NCBI GenBank assembly: GCA_030674185.1
Contig: JAPXFY010000023.1
Location: 22,671,298 to 22,735,297, forward strand
Direction: 5' to 3'
Origin: Monoplex corrugatus
Lineage: Eukaryota > Mollusca > Gastropoda > Littorinimorpha > Ranellidae
Length of the DNA: 64,000 bases
The notes under the pieces were generated by a model. It saw only the letters and a list, made by a program, of their open reading frames with translations, was not told where the DNA came from and made no database searches. A program made the position numbers and the translations under genes. Positions within the stretch are counted from its first letter, which is position 1; each line of letters opens with the position of its first letter. This document shows positions 22,250-34,011 of this stretch, piece by piece.

Positions 22250-22445
22250 CCCTTAACCCTTTGACTCCCACACCCTCTACACAAACTGCAAACACTTAAC
22301 ACTTTGACTCTCTCAACCTATCCACCAGCTTCCTGCAGGAAGCTGGTGGATAGAATGACGGAGTCAAAGGGTTAAGTTGTTGCTTTGTAAGCAAGGTTGA
22401 CAATGAAGGATGCTGGTGGACAGACTACGGGAGTCAAATGGTCAA
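22250..22445. mobile_element. Palindromic MITE-like element (TTAACCCTTTGACTCC ends)
   Basis: Two inverted halves. TTAACACTTTGACTC...CCACCAGCTTCCTGCA (from 22297) is mirrored by GGAAGCTGGTGG...GAGTCAAAGGGTTAA (to 22375). An additional outer copy begins CTTAACCCTTTGACTCC at 22252 and is mirrored by GGGAGTCAAATGGTCAA at 22429-22445. No transposase. The same core forms the tandem arrays at 1.66-2.24 and 32.05-33.0 kb. Confidence 0.75.
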
Positions 22446-22557
22446 CAGCTGTCTGAAAACGTGGCCTGAAGTCCAATAATATCAGCGTGGATACGTGGAA
22501 GGAGACAGCTACAAATCGCTGTGCCTGGCGACATGTTTGTTCGTTCATCTATCGCCA

Positions 22558-22870
22558 TTCATCATCATCATGTGCCCTGCCGCATGGCGTTGGCATTCAT
22601 GGCCCCCCATATGTATCTATCCTTTGTTGCCACAAGCACATCTTCCACCCTCTCTGTCCTCAGCCACCCTGCAAATCCGTCCTATATTTTCTCCCTGGAT
22701 CTACCTGGTGCTGTCTTTCCCTCCAGCTTTCCTGTTGTGACCAGGTGCTCTAATTCCCTTTCCACATAAAACAGCCTATAAATGTTGCCTGTCTTTTCCA
22801 AATCTTCCTTATCAATGATCTTCTTGTGTCTGCCTCCATCAACACTGTCTCGTTTGTTTCCTTTGTCGTC
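22558..22870 (-). mobile_element. RTE-type LINE 3'-end fragment
   Basis: Antisense. Starts with (ATC)n, then GCCCTGCCGCATGGCGTTGGC, the reverse complement of the MRQGT end. It continues through the PGRSREKI, ELEHLVTTGKLEG and KRDSVDGGRH region. About 310 bp; 5'-truncated near 22870. Confidence 0.85.
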
Positions 22871-23085
22871 GATATCGCCATTGCAAAGGAGAAGGAAACA
22901 CGCACAGAAGAAGAAAGTAAAGGAAAGCTGCCTCAGCGACCACCAGCAATAATCATGAGCGGCAGCTGTGCCAGGGACTGCCACTCAAGAACTGGCCGGT
23001 TCAGCCACAGTCAACTTTGTTCCATGTCTGAGTCTTCAACCGGATGTATCCTTTTGGCCTGTTAGGGAGACGGAACTATAATGCG
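22871..23085. other. No gene seen
   Basis: Short spacer between LINE fragment and CA microsatellite. Confidence 0.5.
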
Positions 23086-23296
23086 CGTGCACACGAGCAC
23101 ACACACATACGCACGCCAAAACGCCCACACACACACACACTTACATACACACACTCACACACACACGCACATACATACACACTCACACACACATACACAT
23201 ACATACACATGCACAAACGCACATACACATACACATGCACACAGACACACACACACACACAACACACACACACAATACACACACACAGACACACAT

Positions 23297-23343
<47 letters not shown>

Positions 23344-23352
23344 ACACACACT
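23086..23352. repeat. (CA)n microsatellite
   Basis: CA/CACG/CATA runs. The His/Thr and Cys/Val frames are repeat translations. Confidence 0.95.
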
Positions 23353-23454
23353 CATCAGAATATTCATAGTCATACTCGTGCACAAACGGTTCCACACAGT
23401 GACTAATCCTACATGCACATATACCTGTGGTCATCAACATATGTACGTTTCACT

Positions 23455-24300
23455 GATTCATCATCATCATCATCATTATGTACTGCCACATGGCGTTGGC
23501 GATCATGGCCCTCTATATGCATCTATCCCTTGTCGCTGGAAACACATCTTCCACCCTCTCTGTCCTCAGCCACTCTGCAAGTCCGTCCAGTATTTTCTCC
23601 CTGGGTTTACCTGGTGTTCTCTTTCCCTCCAGCTTTCCCTTTGTGACCAGTTGTTCTAATTCCCCTTTCCTCAGAAAATGGCCCATAAATGTTGCCTGTC
23701 TTTTACTAATCTTCCTTATCAATGATCGTTTTTGTGTCTGCCTCCATCAAGACTATCTCGTTTGTTTTTTTTTGCTGCCCATGGAACTCTCAACATTCTT
23801 CTTAGAAACCACATCTTGGCTGCCTCAATCTTGTTCTGGCTTTGCTTGTTGACTGTCCACGCCTCACAACCGTATAACAGTATTGGTTCTATACAACATT
23901 GGAGGGTTCTCTTCTCGTTGTTAATTGATAGGCATTTGTTGGTAAGAATGCTTTTCATCTTCTTGAACACTCAAAGTTGTGCCGTTTGCTGTTATTGTGC
24001 ATGTGGGGATTTCTTGTTTTTTTTACTGATTACCATGACTTAGCCTTCTTGCTATTTAGCTCCAACCCTTTATTTTTGCTTTCTATTTCAATTATATTCA
24101 CATGATTTTGCAATTTGCACAGTGTCATCTCCATAACGACTCCAGGGCATTCTTCTAGGTTTTTCATGATGGTTTCACTGTAAAATGAAAACAAATCTGG
24201 TGACAGAACACAACCTTGCCTGACTCCTCTTTGGGTATTTTGGAAAGAGCTTATATCGTTTTCTATTATCATTTTGCTGTTTGTTTGACTGATTACATCA
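23455..24300 (-). mobile_element. RTE-type LINE, 3' half with internal deletion
   Basis: Antisense. The 3' end is at the (ATC)n of 23459. C-terminal motifs ELEQLVTKGKLEGKRT, WFLRRMLRVPW and LLYGCEAWTVN are open at 23722-23513 and 23970-23719. At about 23968 the KFKYLGTIISPDG segment is missing and the sequence jumps to the CKITANGT/EVMVISK region. It runs back to RGVRQGCVLSPDLF (about 24230) and breaks near 24290. The YADD box is also missing: the text passes from CPGV to LQNHVNIIEIES. Confidence 0.85.
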
Positions 24301-24313
24301 TTCATATAGTCAT

Positions 24314-24315
<2 letters not shown>

Positions 24316-24368
<53 letters not shown>

Positions 24369-24408
24369 ATATATGTATATATATGATATATATATGTATA
24401 TATATATA
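24316..24408. repeat. (TA)n microsatellite
   Basis: TATATA with GATATATATG interruptions, joining the LINE break to the 41-43-bp satellite. Confidence 0.9.
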
Positions 24409-24765
24409 TCACTGATTACGTATACCTATACCATAGACATATACAATACACTGATTACATATACCTATAGCCATAGACATATACACATACCACTGATTAC
24501 ATATACCTTACATAGACATACACATCACTGATTACATATACCTATAGCCTAGACATATACACAACCTGATTACATATACCTATAGCCATAGACATATACA
24601 CATATCACTGATTACATTACCTATAACCATAGACATATAACATATCACTGATACATATATACACAGCTAGAATATACATATCATGATTACATATACCTAT
24701 AGCCATAGACATATACACATATCACTGATTACATACATGTATAACATAGCATAGACATATACGTC
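24409..24765. repeat. 41-43-bp AT-rich satellite, block 1
   Basis: Unit: TCACTGATTACATATACCTA followed by TAGCCATAGACATATACACATA. The TAGCCATAGACATA subtype is shared with block 4 (30.46 kb). Many one- or two-base losses. Confidence 0.88.
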
Positions 24766-24774
24766 GGCCTTACA

Positions 24775-26400
24775 CAGAGTGATAGTCTTCACCAAGAGGC
24801 GTTGTGGTCATGACGTGCACTTTCTGCTGTGGCTGTGCAGGCCGATTCTAGAGTGGCAATCTCTGTCACATCTGCCACATACAAATTGAGTCGCTGTTGT
24901 CTGGTTTCTGGAACGTTGCTTGCGAAGAGCCTTTTTCTCATCTGCGCTTTCTACTCTCCTCCTCTCCGCATTCACAACGCCTTGCCGAATGGCTGTCCTC
25001 CATGCCGCCCTGTCTTCCGCCAGAGTCTCCTTAGAGCCTGGGTCAATCCCTTAGCTTCTAAGGTCCCTTTTGAATGCGTCTATAAAGCGTAGCTGTGGGC
25101 TACCTGGAGTTCGCTTCCGGTTTGCGAGTTCGCGGTAGAGAACACCTTTTGGGATGCGTCCATTCGACGCACATGGCCAAGCCAACGTAATCCGCGTTGG
25201 CTTAGGATGGGGAAAGATGGTCTGTAGGCCCGCACAACAGAGGACCTCTGTGTTGGTCAACTTGTCTTGCCATCGGATGCTGAGGATGCGCCACAAGCAG
25301 CGGAGATGGAAAGTGTCGAGACTCTTTTCTTGGCTGGTCACAACGGGACGTATGTGGTCCAGGCTTCACTTGAGTAGAGAAGTGTGCTCAACACACATGC
25401 TCTGTACACCTGCATTTTGGTGTTCACAGTGAGATTGCTGTTGGACCAGACCCGCTTATTCAGTTTAGCCATGACTGATGAGGCCTTTGCAATTCTGGCG
25501 CTGATTTCAGCGTCCAGAGAGAGGTTGTCGCTTATGGTAGACCCCAAGTACTGAAATTTGTGGACAGTGTTGAGGTCGTAGTCTCCAATGTGTAGAAATG
25601 GTGGTTCTTCACAGCCTTGGCCTAAGATCTCAGTTTTCTTCAAGCTGATTGTGAGACCAAACTCTCTGCAAGCGTGGGCGAAGTGATCAACGAGCCTCTG
25701 GAGATCTTGTTCACTGTGGGAAGCCAGCACAGCATCACCTGCAAAGATAGCTTCCCTGATGGTCTTCTTTTCCACCTTAGTTTTGGAACGAAGCCTGGCA
25801 ATGTTGAAGAGCTTTCCATCGGTCCTTGTATGAAGATATACACCTTCTTCAGATTTGCACAAGACATAGGTCAGCAGTCGAGAAGAAGATCCCGAACAGA
25901 GTTGGGGCCAAAACACACCCTGTTTCACTCCGCTGCTGATCCTAAAAGGCTCTGATGTGGCACCATTGTAGCACACAGTGCTATGCATGTCCTCGTGGAA
26001 AGACTCGATGACAGCTGATAGTCTTAGGGGCAGCCTATTTTCTTCAAAAGCTTGAAGAGACCACTTTGACTGACCAGGTCGAACGCTTTCGTCAGATCAA
26101 TGAAAGCGAGGCAAAGGGGCATGTGTTGCTCATAGCTCTTTTCCTGTAGTTGCTGGACAGAGAAGGTCATGTCGATTGTCGATCTTCTGGCCCTGAAGCC
26201 ACACTGGGACTTAAAGTAGACGCGAGCTGCCAGCCTTTGAAGACGGGTTAAGACGACTCTGGCGAATGCTTTCCCAACAATGCTGAGGAGTGAGATTCCG
26301 CGATAATTATTATAATCACTTCAGTCGCCCTTGTTCTTTTACAGAATTACTATCCTCGCGTCTCTCATGTCTCTTGGAATGAAGCCTTCCTTCCAGCACA
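24775..26400 (-). mobile_element. LINE with reverse transcriptase (second family), inserted in the satellite
   Basis: Antisense. Reading from 26395: NNYRGISLLSIVGKAF (about 26310), FRARRSTIDM, FIDLTKAFD (about 26090), SGVKQG (about 25930), a palm box reading FAGDAVLASH (about 25750), FGLTISLKKTEI, and FQYLGSTISDNLSLD. Then come the tail LRCLWRILSIRWQDKL and GRIPKGVLYREL (about 25160). The catalytic FADD box is FAGD, so one of the two essential Asp residues is lost. In-frame stops are also present. It breaks the 41-43-bp satellite into blocks. Clade not assigned. Confidence 0.85.
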
Positions 26401-26404
26401 TGCA

Positions 26405-27476
26405 CAAAATATATGCAGATCACTGATTACATATACCTATTGCCATAGTCTTTTACAGACATCACTGATTACATATTATAGATATCGTTATCCACATATA
26501 TACGTTTCACTGATTACATATACATATAGCCATCAACATATGTACACATATCACTGATTACATATACACATAGTCATCAATATACATACATATCACTGAT
26601 TACATATACATATAGTCATCCACATATATATTTCACTGATTACATATACATATGTCATCACATTATACATATCACTGATACATATACATATAGTCATCAA
26701 CATACATATCACTGATTACATATACATATAGTCATCAACATATATACATATCACTGATTACATATACATATAGTCATCAATATATATACATATCACTGAT
26801 TACATATACATATAGTCATCAATATACATACATATCACTGATTACATATACATATAGTCCATCAACATATACATACATATCACTGATTACATATACATAT
26901 AGTCATCAAATATATACATATCACTGATTACATATACATATAGTCATCAAATATATATCATATACATAATATACAGTATCAATATCATAATTACGATATT
27001 ACATAGTATCTTATCAAATATATATACATATCACTGATTACATATACATATAGTCATCAACATAATACATATCACTGATTACATATACATAGTCATCAAT
27101 ATATATACATATCACTGATTACATATACATAGTCATCAATATATACTATCACTGATTACATATACATAGTCATCAATATACTACGTATCACTGATTACAT
27201 ATACATAGTCATCAATATATACGTATCACTGATTACATATACATAGTCATCAACATATATACTATCACTGATTACATATACATAGTCATCAATATATACG
27301 TATCACTGATTACATATACATAGTCATCAATATACTACATATCACTGATTACATATACATAGTCATCAATATATATACTATCACTGATTACATATACATA
27401 GTCATCAAATATATACGTATCACTGATTACATATACATAGTCATCAATATATGTATCACTGATTACATACAATAGT
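26405..27476. repeat. 41-43-bp AT-rich satellite, block 2
   Basis: Direct repeats of TCACTGATTACATATACATA + TAGTCATCAATATATACATA. The left half has CATATAGTCATC, the right half (27.08-27.47 kb) uniformly the shorter CATAGTCATC subtype. Confidence 0.92.
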
Positions 27477-27998
27477 CTTCTGTGCATATGATATAAATTT
27501 AAACACTTCCTAAATACTTCGACCTTCAATGTACAAATGATTTATGGTCATGGAAAATAGCAGAGTATAACAACCAAATACTTGCTCAATGTAATGATGA
27601 ACATAACATTCGCACAATGTAATGGTCTGACTGCTTGCACCATTTCAAGCCGATTCATTGTGCTTCAATATATAACGAAGCTAAATGTGGCTTTCTTTGA
27701 TCGAAAAGCGCGTGCGCTGTTGATTCTGTTGGTATGCGCAGGACCGGGTTCATTTAGGGAACAAGGGAGGCAGGCATCCGATTGTTTTAGTCAAATGCTA
27801 GGGTAGATGGCTTGAAATGCATTTTTTGTATCAAAAGTAAAACATTACAATAAAATTTGCATATGTGCACATTAAGGTTTACTGCAAATAATGCCAAAGC
27901 TGAAAACTGATGCATACACCCCTTCTGTCATATTTTGGGCCGTAGTCCGAAACGGGTTTGCACAAGACGACTCATTTGTGCTGGAGCGTCACATATAT
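27477..27998. other. Non-satellite island inside the array; no gene seen
   Basis: About 520 bp of unrelated sequence between satellite blocks. No LINE motif, no terminal repeats noticed, and only a 74-codon frame without family character. It could be an insertion of an unrecognised element. Confidence 0.5.
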
Positions 27999-28868
27999 AC
28001 ATTTCACTGATTACATATACATAGTCATCAATATACGTACGTATCACTGATTACATATACATATAGTCATCAATATATACTACTATCACTGATTACATAT
28101 ACATAGTCATCAACATATATACATATACTGATTACATATACATAGTCATCAATATAATAACATATCACTGATTACATATACATAGTTCATCAATAATATC
28201 ATATCACTGATTACATATACATATCATCAACATATTATACATATCACTGTTCATATACATATAGTCTTCAATATAATACATGTCACTGATTACATATACA
28301 TATAGTCATCAATATATATCGATATCATATATACATATACATCATCAATATACTACTATCACTGATTACATATACATATAGTCATCAATATATACTATCA
28401 CTGATTACATATACATAAGTCATCAACATATATAATATAACACTGATTACATATACATATAGTCATCAATATACATACATATCACTGATTACATATACAT
28501 ATAGTCATCAATACATATGTACATACACTGATTACATATACATATATATCAATCAATATACATATCATGATTAATATAATATATATTACATATACACATA
28601 TCACTGATTCATATACATATAGTCATTCAATATACAATATCATGTCATACTTATCATTACCATATACATATAGATACATATCAAACATATGTACATATCA
28701 CTGATTACATATACCTATAGTCATCAACATATGTACATATCACTGATTACATATAACATATAGTCATTACCATATACACATATTACTGATTACATATACA
28801 TATAGTCATTACCATATACACATATCACTGATTACATATACATATAGTCATTACCATATACACATATG
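27999..28868. repeat. 41-43-bp AT-rich satellite, block 3
   Basis: Same unit as block 2, with more indels. The last three units (28.73-28.87 kb) carry the subtype TAGTCATTACCATATACACA. Confidence 0.9.
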
Positions 28869-28880
28869 GTAATGACTATC
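28845..28880. repeat. 16-bp perfect inverted repeat at the LINE 5' junction
   Basis: ATAGTCATTACCATAT - ACAC - ATATGGTAATGACTAT. The left arm is satellite; the right arm is its inverted copy, joined directly to LINE sequence. Confidence 0.85.
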
Positions 28881-30462
28881 TCTAATCTCTTCTTTCTTGT
28901 CCCCACCAAACTCTCCTGTTGAAAAAGTCGTTCTCAAGCATATTCTACCTCCCTTGCAACTGATACTGGCAAAGTCTCTCTTCTCACACTCCTTGATCTG
29001 TCTGCAGCCTTTGATACCATTGATCATGGTATTCTCCTTTCTAGACTTCATCATACTTTTGGCATCTCTGACATTGCTCTGTCTTGGTTCACTTCATACC
29101 TATCAAACAGAAAACAAACCGTTCTCATCAATGGCACTTACTCTCAACTGCATACCTGACCTGTGGTGTTCCACAAGGATCTGTCCTTGGCCCTGTTCTT
29201 TTCACTCTTTACACCTCCCCCTGTCCACCATCATCAACTCCCACTCTATAAAACACCACTTCTATGCTGATGACACCCAACTTCAAGACAGTGACTCACC
29301 TGATAATATACAGGCCTGTTGATTGCACCACTGAGTGTTACTCAGACATTAAGAACTGGATGACGTTCAACAAACTTCAGCTTAATGACGACAAGACAGA
29401 AGCTATCCTCATTGGCACCCGTCAGAAACTTTCTCAGCTGCCTCCTCTTTCTCTCCCATTATGTAACACATCAGTCCCAATTTCTGATTCAGCTAAAAAC
29501 CTTGGTGTCTGCATTGACTCTACCCTCTCCATGAACAACTTTGTTTCTCAAACTGCCAGATCTTGCTACTATCATCCTCCATCGTATAAGGCTGATCAGG
29601 AAGTATCTGTCTGTCGAAACAACTGCAAAACTCGTTCTCTCCTTCATAATGTCTCGCATTGACTATTGCAATTCACTCCTGTCTGGTCTTCCTGTCTCCA
29701 CCATTCACATCCTACAGCGCATTCAAAACAATGCTGTACGCCTTGTACTCAAAAAGAAAAAAGCTGACCACATATCTCCTCTCCTGGCACAACTTCACTG
29801 GCTCCCTGTATCAAAGCGCATACAGTAAAACTAGACACCATGTGCTACAAAAGCCTCAATAACGCAGCCCCCGATTACCTGTCAAGCCTACTTGAGATCT
29901 ATCTTCCCTCACGTACCCTCCGCTCTGCCTCCGATCCTCTGACTTTTCGCTTTCCACGCACTAAGCTCAATACCTATGGTCCACGAGCCTTCTCTGTTTC
30001 TGGTCCACTTTCCTGGAACAAACTTCCTCTCTCAGTCCGTCAGCAACCTACTTTTGTCTCCTTCAAGTCCGCTCTCAAAACTCACCTTTTCTCCTCCGCA
30101 TAAAATCCTAACCTCACTCAACCCCCCCCCCCCCCTCTGCAGCCTGTCTCCGCTCGGAGGGGAATCACATGGTTATAATATATAATTGTATATGCTATGC
30201 TCTATAATTTTCCATTGCTTTTATTCTTGCTTTTATTGCTTTTATTCTTTCTCCCCATTTATAGCCATGCGTGTGTGTGAGTGTAGTGTGAGTGTGATGT
30301 GTGTGTGTGTGTGTGTGTGGTGTGTGTGTGTGTGTGTTGTGCGCGCGTGCGTGTGTGTGCGTGCGTGCGTGCGCTTGCGTGTGTGTCTGCTTCAGCGCTT
30401 AGATTTGATTTTATCAAGATTTTGCGCTATATAAATATTGTAATTATTATTATTATTATTAT
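28881..30462 (+). mobile_element. L2/CR1-group LINE, 5'-truncated sense copy
   Basis: Same family as 17846-21708. Starts inside RT (SNLSFL-like), with a deletion of about 100 bp near 28945 relative to the nested copy. AFDTIDHG lies at about 29005, GVPQGSVLGPVLF (29163-29200) and FYADDTQL (29262-29285, catalytic box intact) follow. The C-terminal stretch is in two overlapping frames, and the open end 29840-30103 finishes KTHLFSSA. The 3' UTR carries a C-run, an internal (GT)n (30266-30390), then GCGCTATATAAATATTGTAA and (TTA)n at 30422-30462, joining straight to satellite. Frameshifts occur, so it is inactive. Confidence 0.9.
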
Positions 30463-30968
30463 ATCACTGATTACATATACCTATAGCCATAGACATATAC
30501 ACATATCACTCACTACATATACCTATAGCCATAGAAATAATAACGATATATCACTGATTACATATATAGCTATTGCCATAGACATATACACATATCACTG
30601 ATTACATATATACCTATATACCAATCACTCATACTTGATACACTATATCACTGATTACATAGTATCCTATACCTATATGTCATATATACCAGCCATATCA
30701 TATACATACATGATTACATATACCTATAGCCATAGTCATGTACACATATCACTATTACATTACCTATAGCCATAGTCATGCACACATTTCACTGATTACA
30801 TATACCTATAGCCATAGTCAATACACCACTGATTACATATTACACCATGATTACATATACCTATAGCCATAGACATATACATATATCACTGATTACATAC
30901 AACTATAGCCATAGTCATGTATACATATCTCTGATTACATATACCTATAGCCATAGACATATACACAT
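30463..30968. repeat. 41-43-bp AT-rich satellite, block 4
   Basis: Units of the TAGCCATAGACATATACACATA and TAGCCATAGTCATG subtypes, shared with block 1 rather than with blocks 2-3. Several units are rearranged near 30.62-30.72 kb. Confidence 0.88.
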
Positions 30969-31099
30969 GGCACAATATAACTCAAAACACATTCTGCATC
31001 TGACTAAAGATTATGTTTCAGGAGCATCTGAAGTTTTGGTTCTGAGTGTGACAGGTGCGAAACGTTTGTTATGTACAGAGGCGATCTGAATGGTAGGAC

Positions 31100-31139
31100 G
31101 GTAAAGATCCATCAAGATGGCGGTTATCATCATCATATC

Positions 31140-31171
<32 letters not shown>

Positions 31172-31450
31172 TCATCAATCATCATCATCATCATATCATT
31201 ATCATCATCATCATCATCTTAATGTGTCCTATGCATGCTTTGGGCGATCATGGTGGCCCTCCATACGAATCTATCCGTTGTCGTTGTGAGTATATCTCTT
31301 ATCCTTTCTGTCCTGATCCACTCTGTAAAACTGTCTAATATTTTCTCCCTGGGTCTACCTGGGACTATTCCCACCCCCTAGCCTTCCTGTTGTGACTAGG
31401 TGCTCAATGTTTCTTGTCTCATACAATGTCCTGTAAATGTTGCTTGACAA
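31100..31450 (-). mobile_element. RTE-type LINE 3' end with long (ATC)n tail
   Basis: (ATC)n at 31119-31220 is the 3' tail of an antisense fragment. The fragment matches the PRE-KIL, KLEG, TRNIEHLVTTG region (31378-31410) but is clearly more diverged than the other copies. 5'-truncated near 31450. Confidence 0.65.
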
Positions 31451-31559
31451 AAGACAAAACGGTGGTGAGTGATTATAACTTTCATACTGACCGTGAGATT
31501 TGATAGAAGACCATTGGAGATTTTCTTTTAGGGGGAGGGGGGGGGGATTGTAAGAGAGT

Positions 31560-31850
31560 ATTGAGTAACAGGCTTTAGGCTTATGCCATGATTTTTTGTT
31601 TTCGATCTTCTTCATCACATGGCATCAGTGGAATCAATGCACATGGAATTTACTTAGAGCGCAGAGACGTCATCTTGAGAAACTGAAACTGAAACTAAAA
31701 CTGACACTGAAACTAAAACTGAAGCTGAAAAGAAAACTGAAACTAAAACAAAACGAAAGGAAAGTTAACTGAAACTGAAACTAAAACCGAAACTGAAAGT
31801 AAAACTGAAACTGAAACTAAAACTGAAACTGAAAGTAAAACTGAGTAACT
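31560..31850 (-). repeat. Dispersed (CAGTTT)n element, antisense copy
   Basis: Long (GAAACT)n/(AAAACT)n tract at 31680-31845, then the reverse complement of CTCAAGATGACGTCTCTGCG and ATTCCATGTGCATTGATTCC. The text GGCATAAGCCTAAAGCCTG near 31575 matches GGCACAAGCCTTAAACCTG at 37.37 kb. Confidence 0.65.
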
Positions 31851-31854
31851 GTGT

Positions 31855-32012
31855 TATTGCTTATGCTTTCTTTTCTTCGTGATCACATGTGCTGCATTGT
31901 TCTGAACACACTGTAGCAAAAACTTCTGTGTTGGCAAGCCAGCAAGCACAGCATTACAACGGTCTAGCTGGGAAGTTATTGCAGCGGAAACTTATAACAG
32001 TTTCGTTATAAG
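31855..32012 (-). mobile_element. Diverged L2/CR1-group LINE fragment
   Basis: Antisense text reads ITSQLDRCNAVLAGLPTQ and then LLQCVQNNAAHVI, the region corresponding to [13 protein letters not shown]...LQRIQNNAA in the other copies. It is a different, older subfamily. About 150 bp only. Confidence 0.65.
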
Positions 32013-32049
32013 CCATCAGTGAAGTCGACCATTCACAATAACTCTTCTT

Positions 32050-33015
32050 CCTGTCATCTTTTTGGGTCCCTTATCCTGTCCACCGTCATCCTGCTAGCAA
32101 AGCAAAAACTTAACCCTTTGACTCCCTCATCCTGTCTACTGTCATCCTGCGTTGTCAACCATGCTAGCAAAGCAAAAACTTAACCCTTTTGCTCCCTCAC
32201 CCTATCAACCGTCATCCTGCGTTGTCAACCATGCTAACAAAGCGAAAACTTAACCCTTTTGCTCCCTCACCTGTCCACCGTCATCCTGCGTTGTCAACCA
32301 TGCTAGCAAAGCAAAAACTTAACCCTTTGACTCCCTCATCCTGTCCATCATCATCCTGCGTTGTCAACCATGCTAGCAAAGCAACAACTTAACCCTTTGA
32401 CTCCCTTATCCTGTCTACTGTCATCCTGTGTTGTCAACCATGCTAGCAAAGCAAAACTTAACCCTTTGACTCCCTCATCCTGTCCACCGTCATCCTGCGT
32501 TGTCAACCATGCTAGCAAAGCAAAACTTAACCCTTTTGCTCCCTCACCTGTCCCCCATCATCCTGCGTTGTCAACCATGCTAACAAAGCGAAAACTTAAC
32601 CCTTTTGCTCCCTCACCTTGTCCACCGTCATCCTGCGTTGTCAACCATGCTAGCAAAGCAAAAACTCAACCCTTTGACTCCCTCATCCTGTCACCATCAT
32701 CCTGCGTTGTCAACCATGCTAGCAAAGCAAAAACTTAACCCTTTGACTCCCTCATCTGTCCACGTCATCCTGCGTTGTCAACCATGCTAGCAAAGCAAAA
32801 CTTAACCCTTTGACTCCCTCATCGTGTCCACCGTCATCCTGTATTGTCAACCATGCTAGCAAAGCAAAAACTTAACCCTTTGACTCACTGGCCCTGTCCA
32901 CCATCATCCAACGTGGTCAACCATGCTAACAAATAAAAAAAATTTAACCCTTTGATTTCCTCACCCTACCACCAGCTTCCCTGAGTTTAGGTTGAGGGAG
33001 TCAAAGGGTTAAGTT
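32050..33015. repeat. 70-bp tandem array of the TTAACCCTTTGACTCC family
   Basis: About 13 direct units: AAACTTAACCCTTTGACTCC, CTCATCCTGTCCACCGTCAT, CCTGCGTTGTCAACCATGCT, AGCAAAGCAA. Two subtypes alternate (TTTGACTCC and TTTTGCTCC). The array ends with an inverted copy, GAGGGAGTCAAAGGGTTAAG at 32994-33013, which recreates the palindrome of the 22.25-kb element. Frames across it are shadows. Confidence 0.92.
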
Positions 33016-34010
33016 CTGCAGTTGGTGGAATATAAGCTGGAGTCAAAAGGTTTTAAAGTTGGAAGACAACTCCTGCCTCTCGTTCCACACCTGTCCTGAA
33101 AGCGATCAATAATGTGATGGTACTGAGCGTGTTTAGTAATGATGCAGGTTGTAGTGAGTATATCGTTTGACTCGCACGTGCCTGTGACATGATTGTGCTG
33201 TACTTTTATTGATTTGTGCATTGCGTTGTTCTATGAATCTTGGTGTAACTATTTTACTCGTACAGCTTTTAGTTTTGGTACGACCGTGGATGTGTTGTAA
33301 GACAAAATGAACAGAGAATAGTATGTTATATCACTGTATTCATATCTTTCCATCTCGCATTCTGTTATAATATACAGACATTGCAATTATTATTATCGGT
33401 TTTGTTCAAAGCCCAGCCGACAGTGTAGAGCCATATCAGGGCTACAACCGCTTCGAAACATACAAAACTTCAACAGGGGGAAAAAAGGAAAGAAAATAAA
33501 TACACATATCGATGCATTCCAGCACATAATCTAAGGACAAGCCCCTGGCGTTGACCACTCCGCACAGGGGATTTAAAAAACACACCTGTATACAAATTTA
33601 AGCATAACTAAGGACACCAAAACATATAAAACAGGCATAAATTACCTAAAATTGCTTCCGCATATCTCACGTCTCTAGAGCCAAAAATGCACTTAATACA
33701 TGTACGCACTTATCAATCCTAAGAAAAAGTACATACGACTTTATCGAACACATGCAGGCGAATGGACCACCAAGGCAGAAAATGATAGGAAGAAATGACG
33801 GAAGGCAAAGGAACAAGGAAGAAACAAAGAGAGTGACAAAAAAGAGGACATTTCTAGCATAGAATTTCCTGAAGGTGGGGAAATATTTATACTGAAAAAG
33901 CCCCAGCATCCCCACGGGGGGAGACATGAAATAGAATCTTATGGTATTACACACATCAAAATAGAATCTTATCATATTATATTCTGTCACGTGTTATCAT
34001 GCTATAGTCA
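33016..34010. other. No gene identified
   Basis: About 1 kb. It holds an antisense 107-codon frame (33990-33667) without known motif. Bases 33400-33660 have a uniform A-rich texture that may be a decayed repeat. Nothing nameable. Confidence 0.45.
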
Positions 34011-34011
34011 T

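Noticed and set aside
22250..33015. TTAACCC motifs as interstitial telomeric DNA
   Set aside because: The motif is always TTAACCCTTTGACTCC within a 70-bp unit, never a hexamer repeat.
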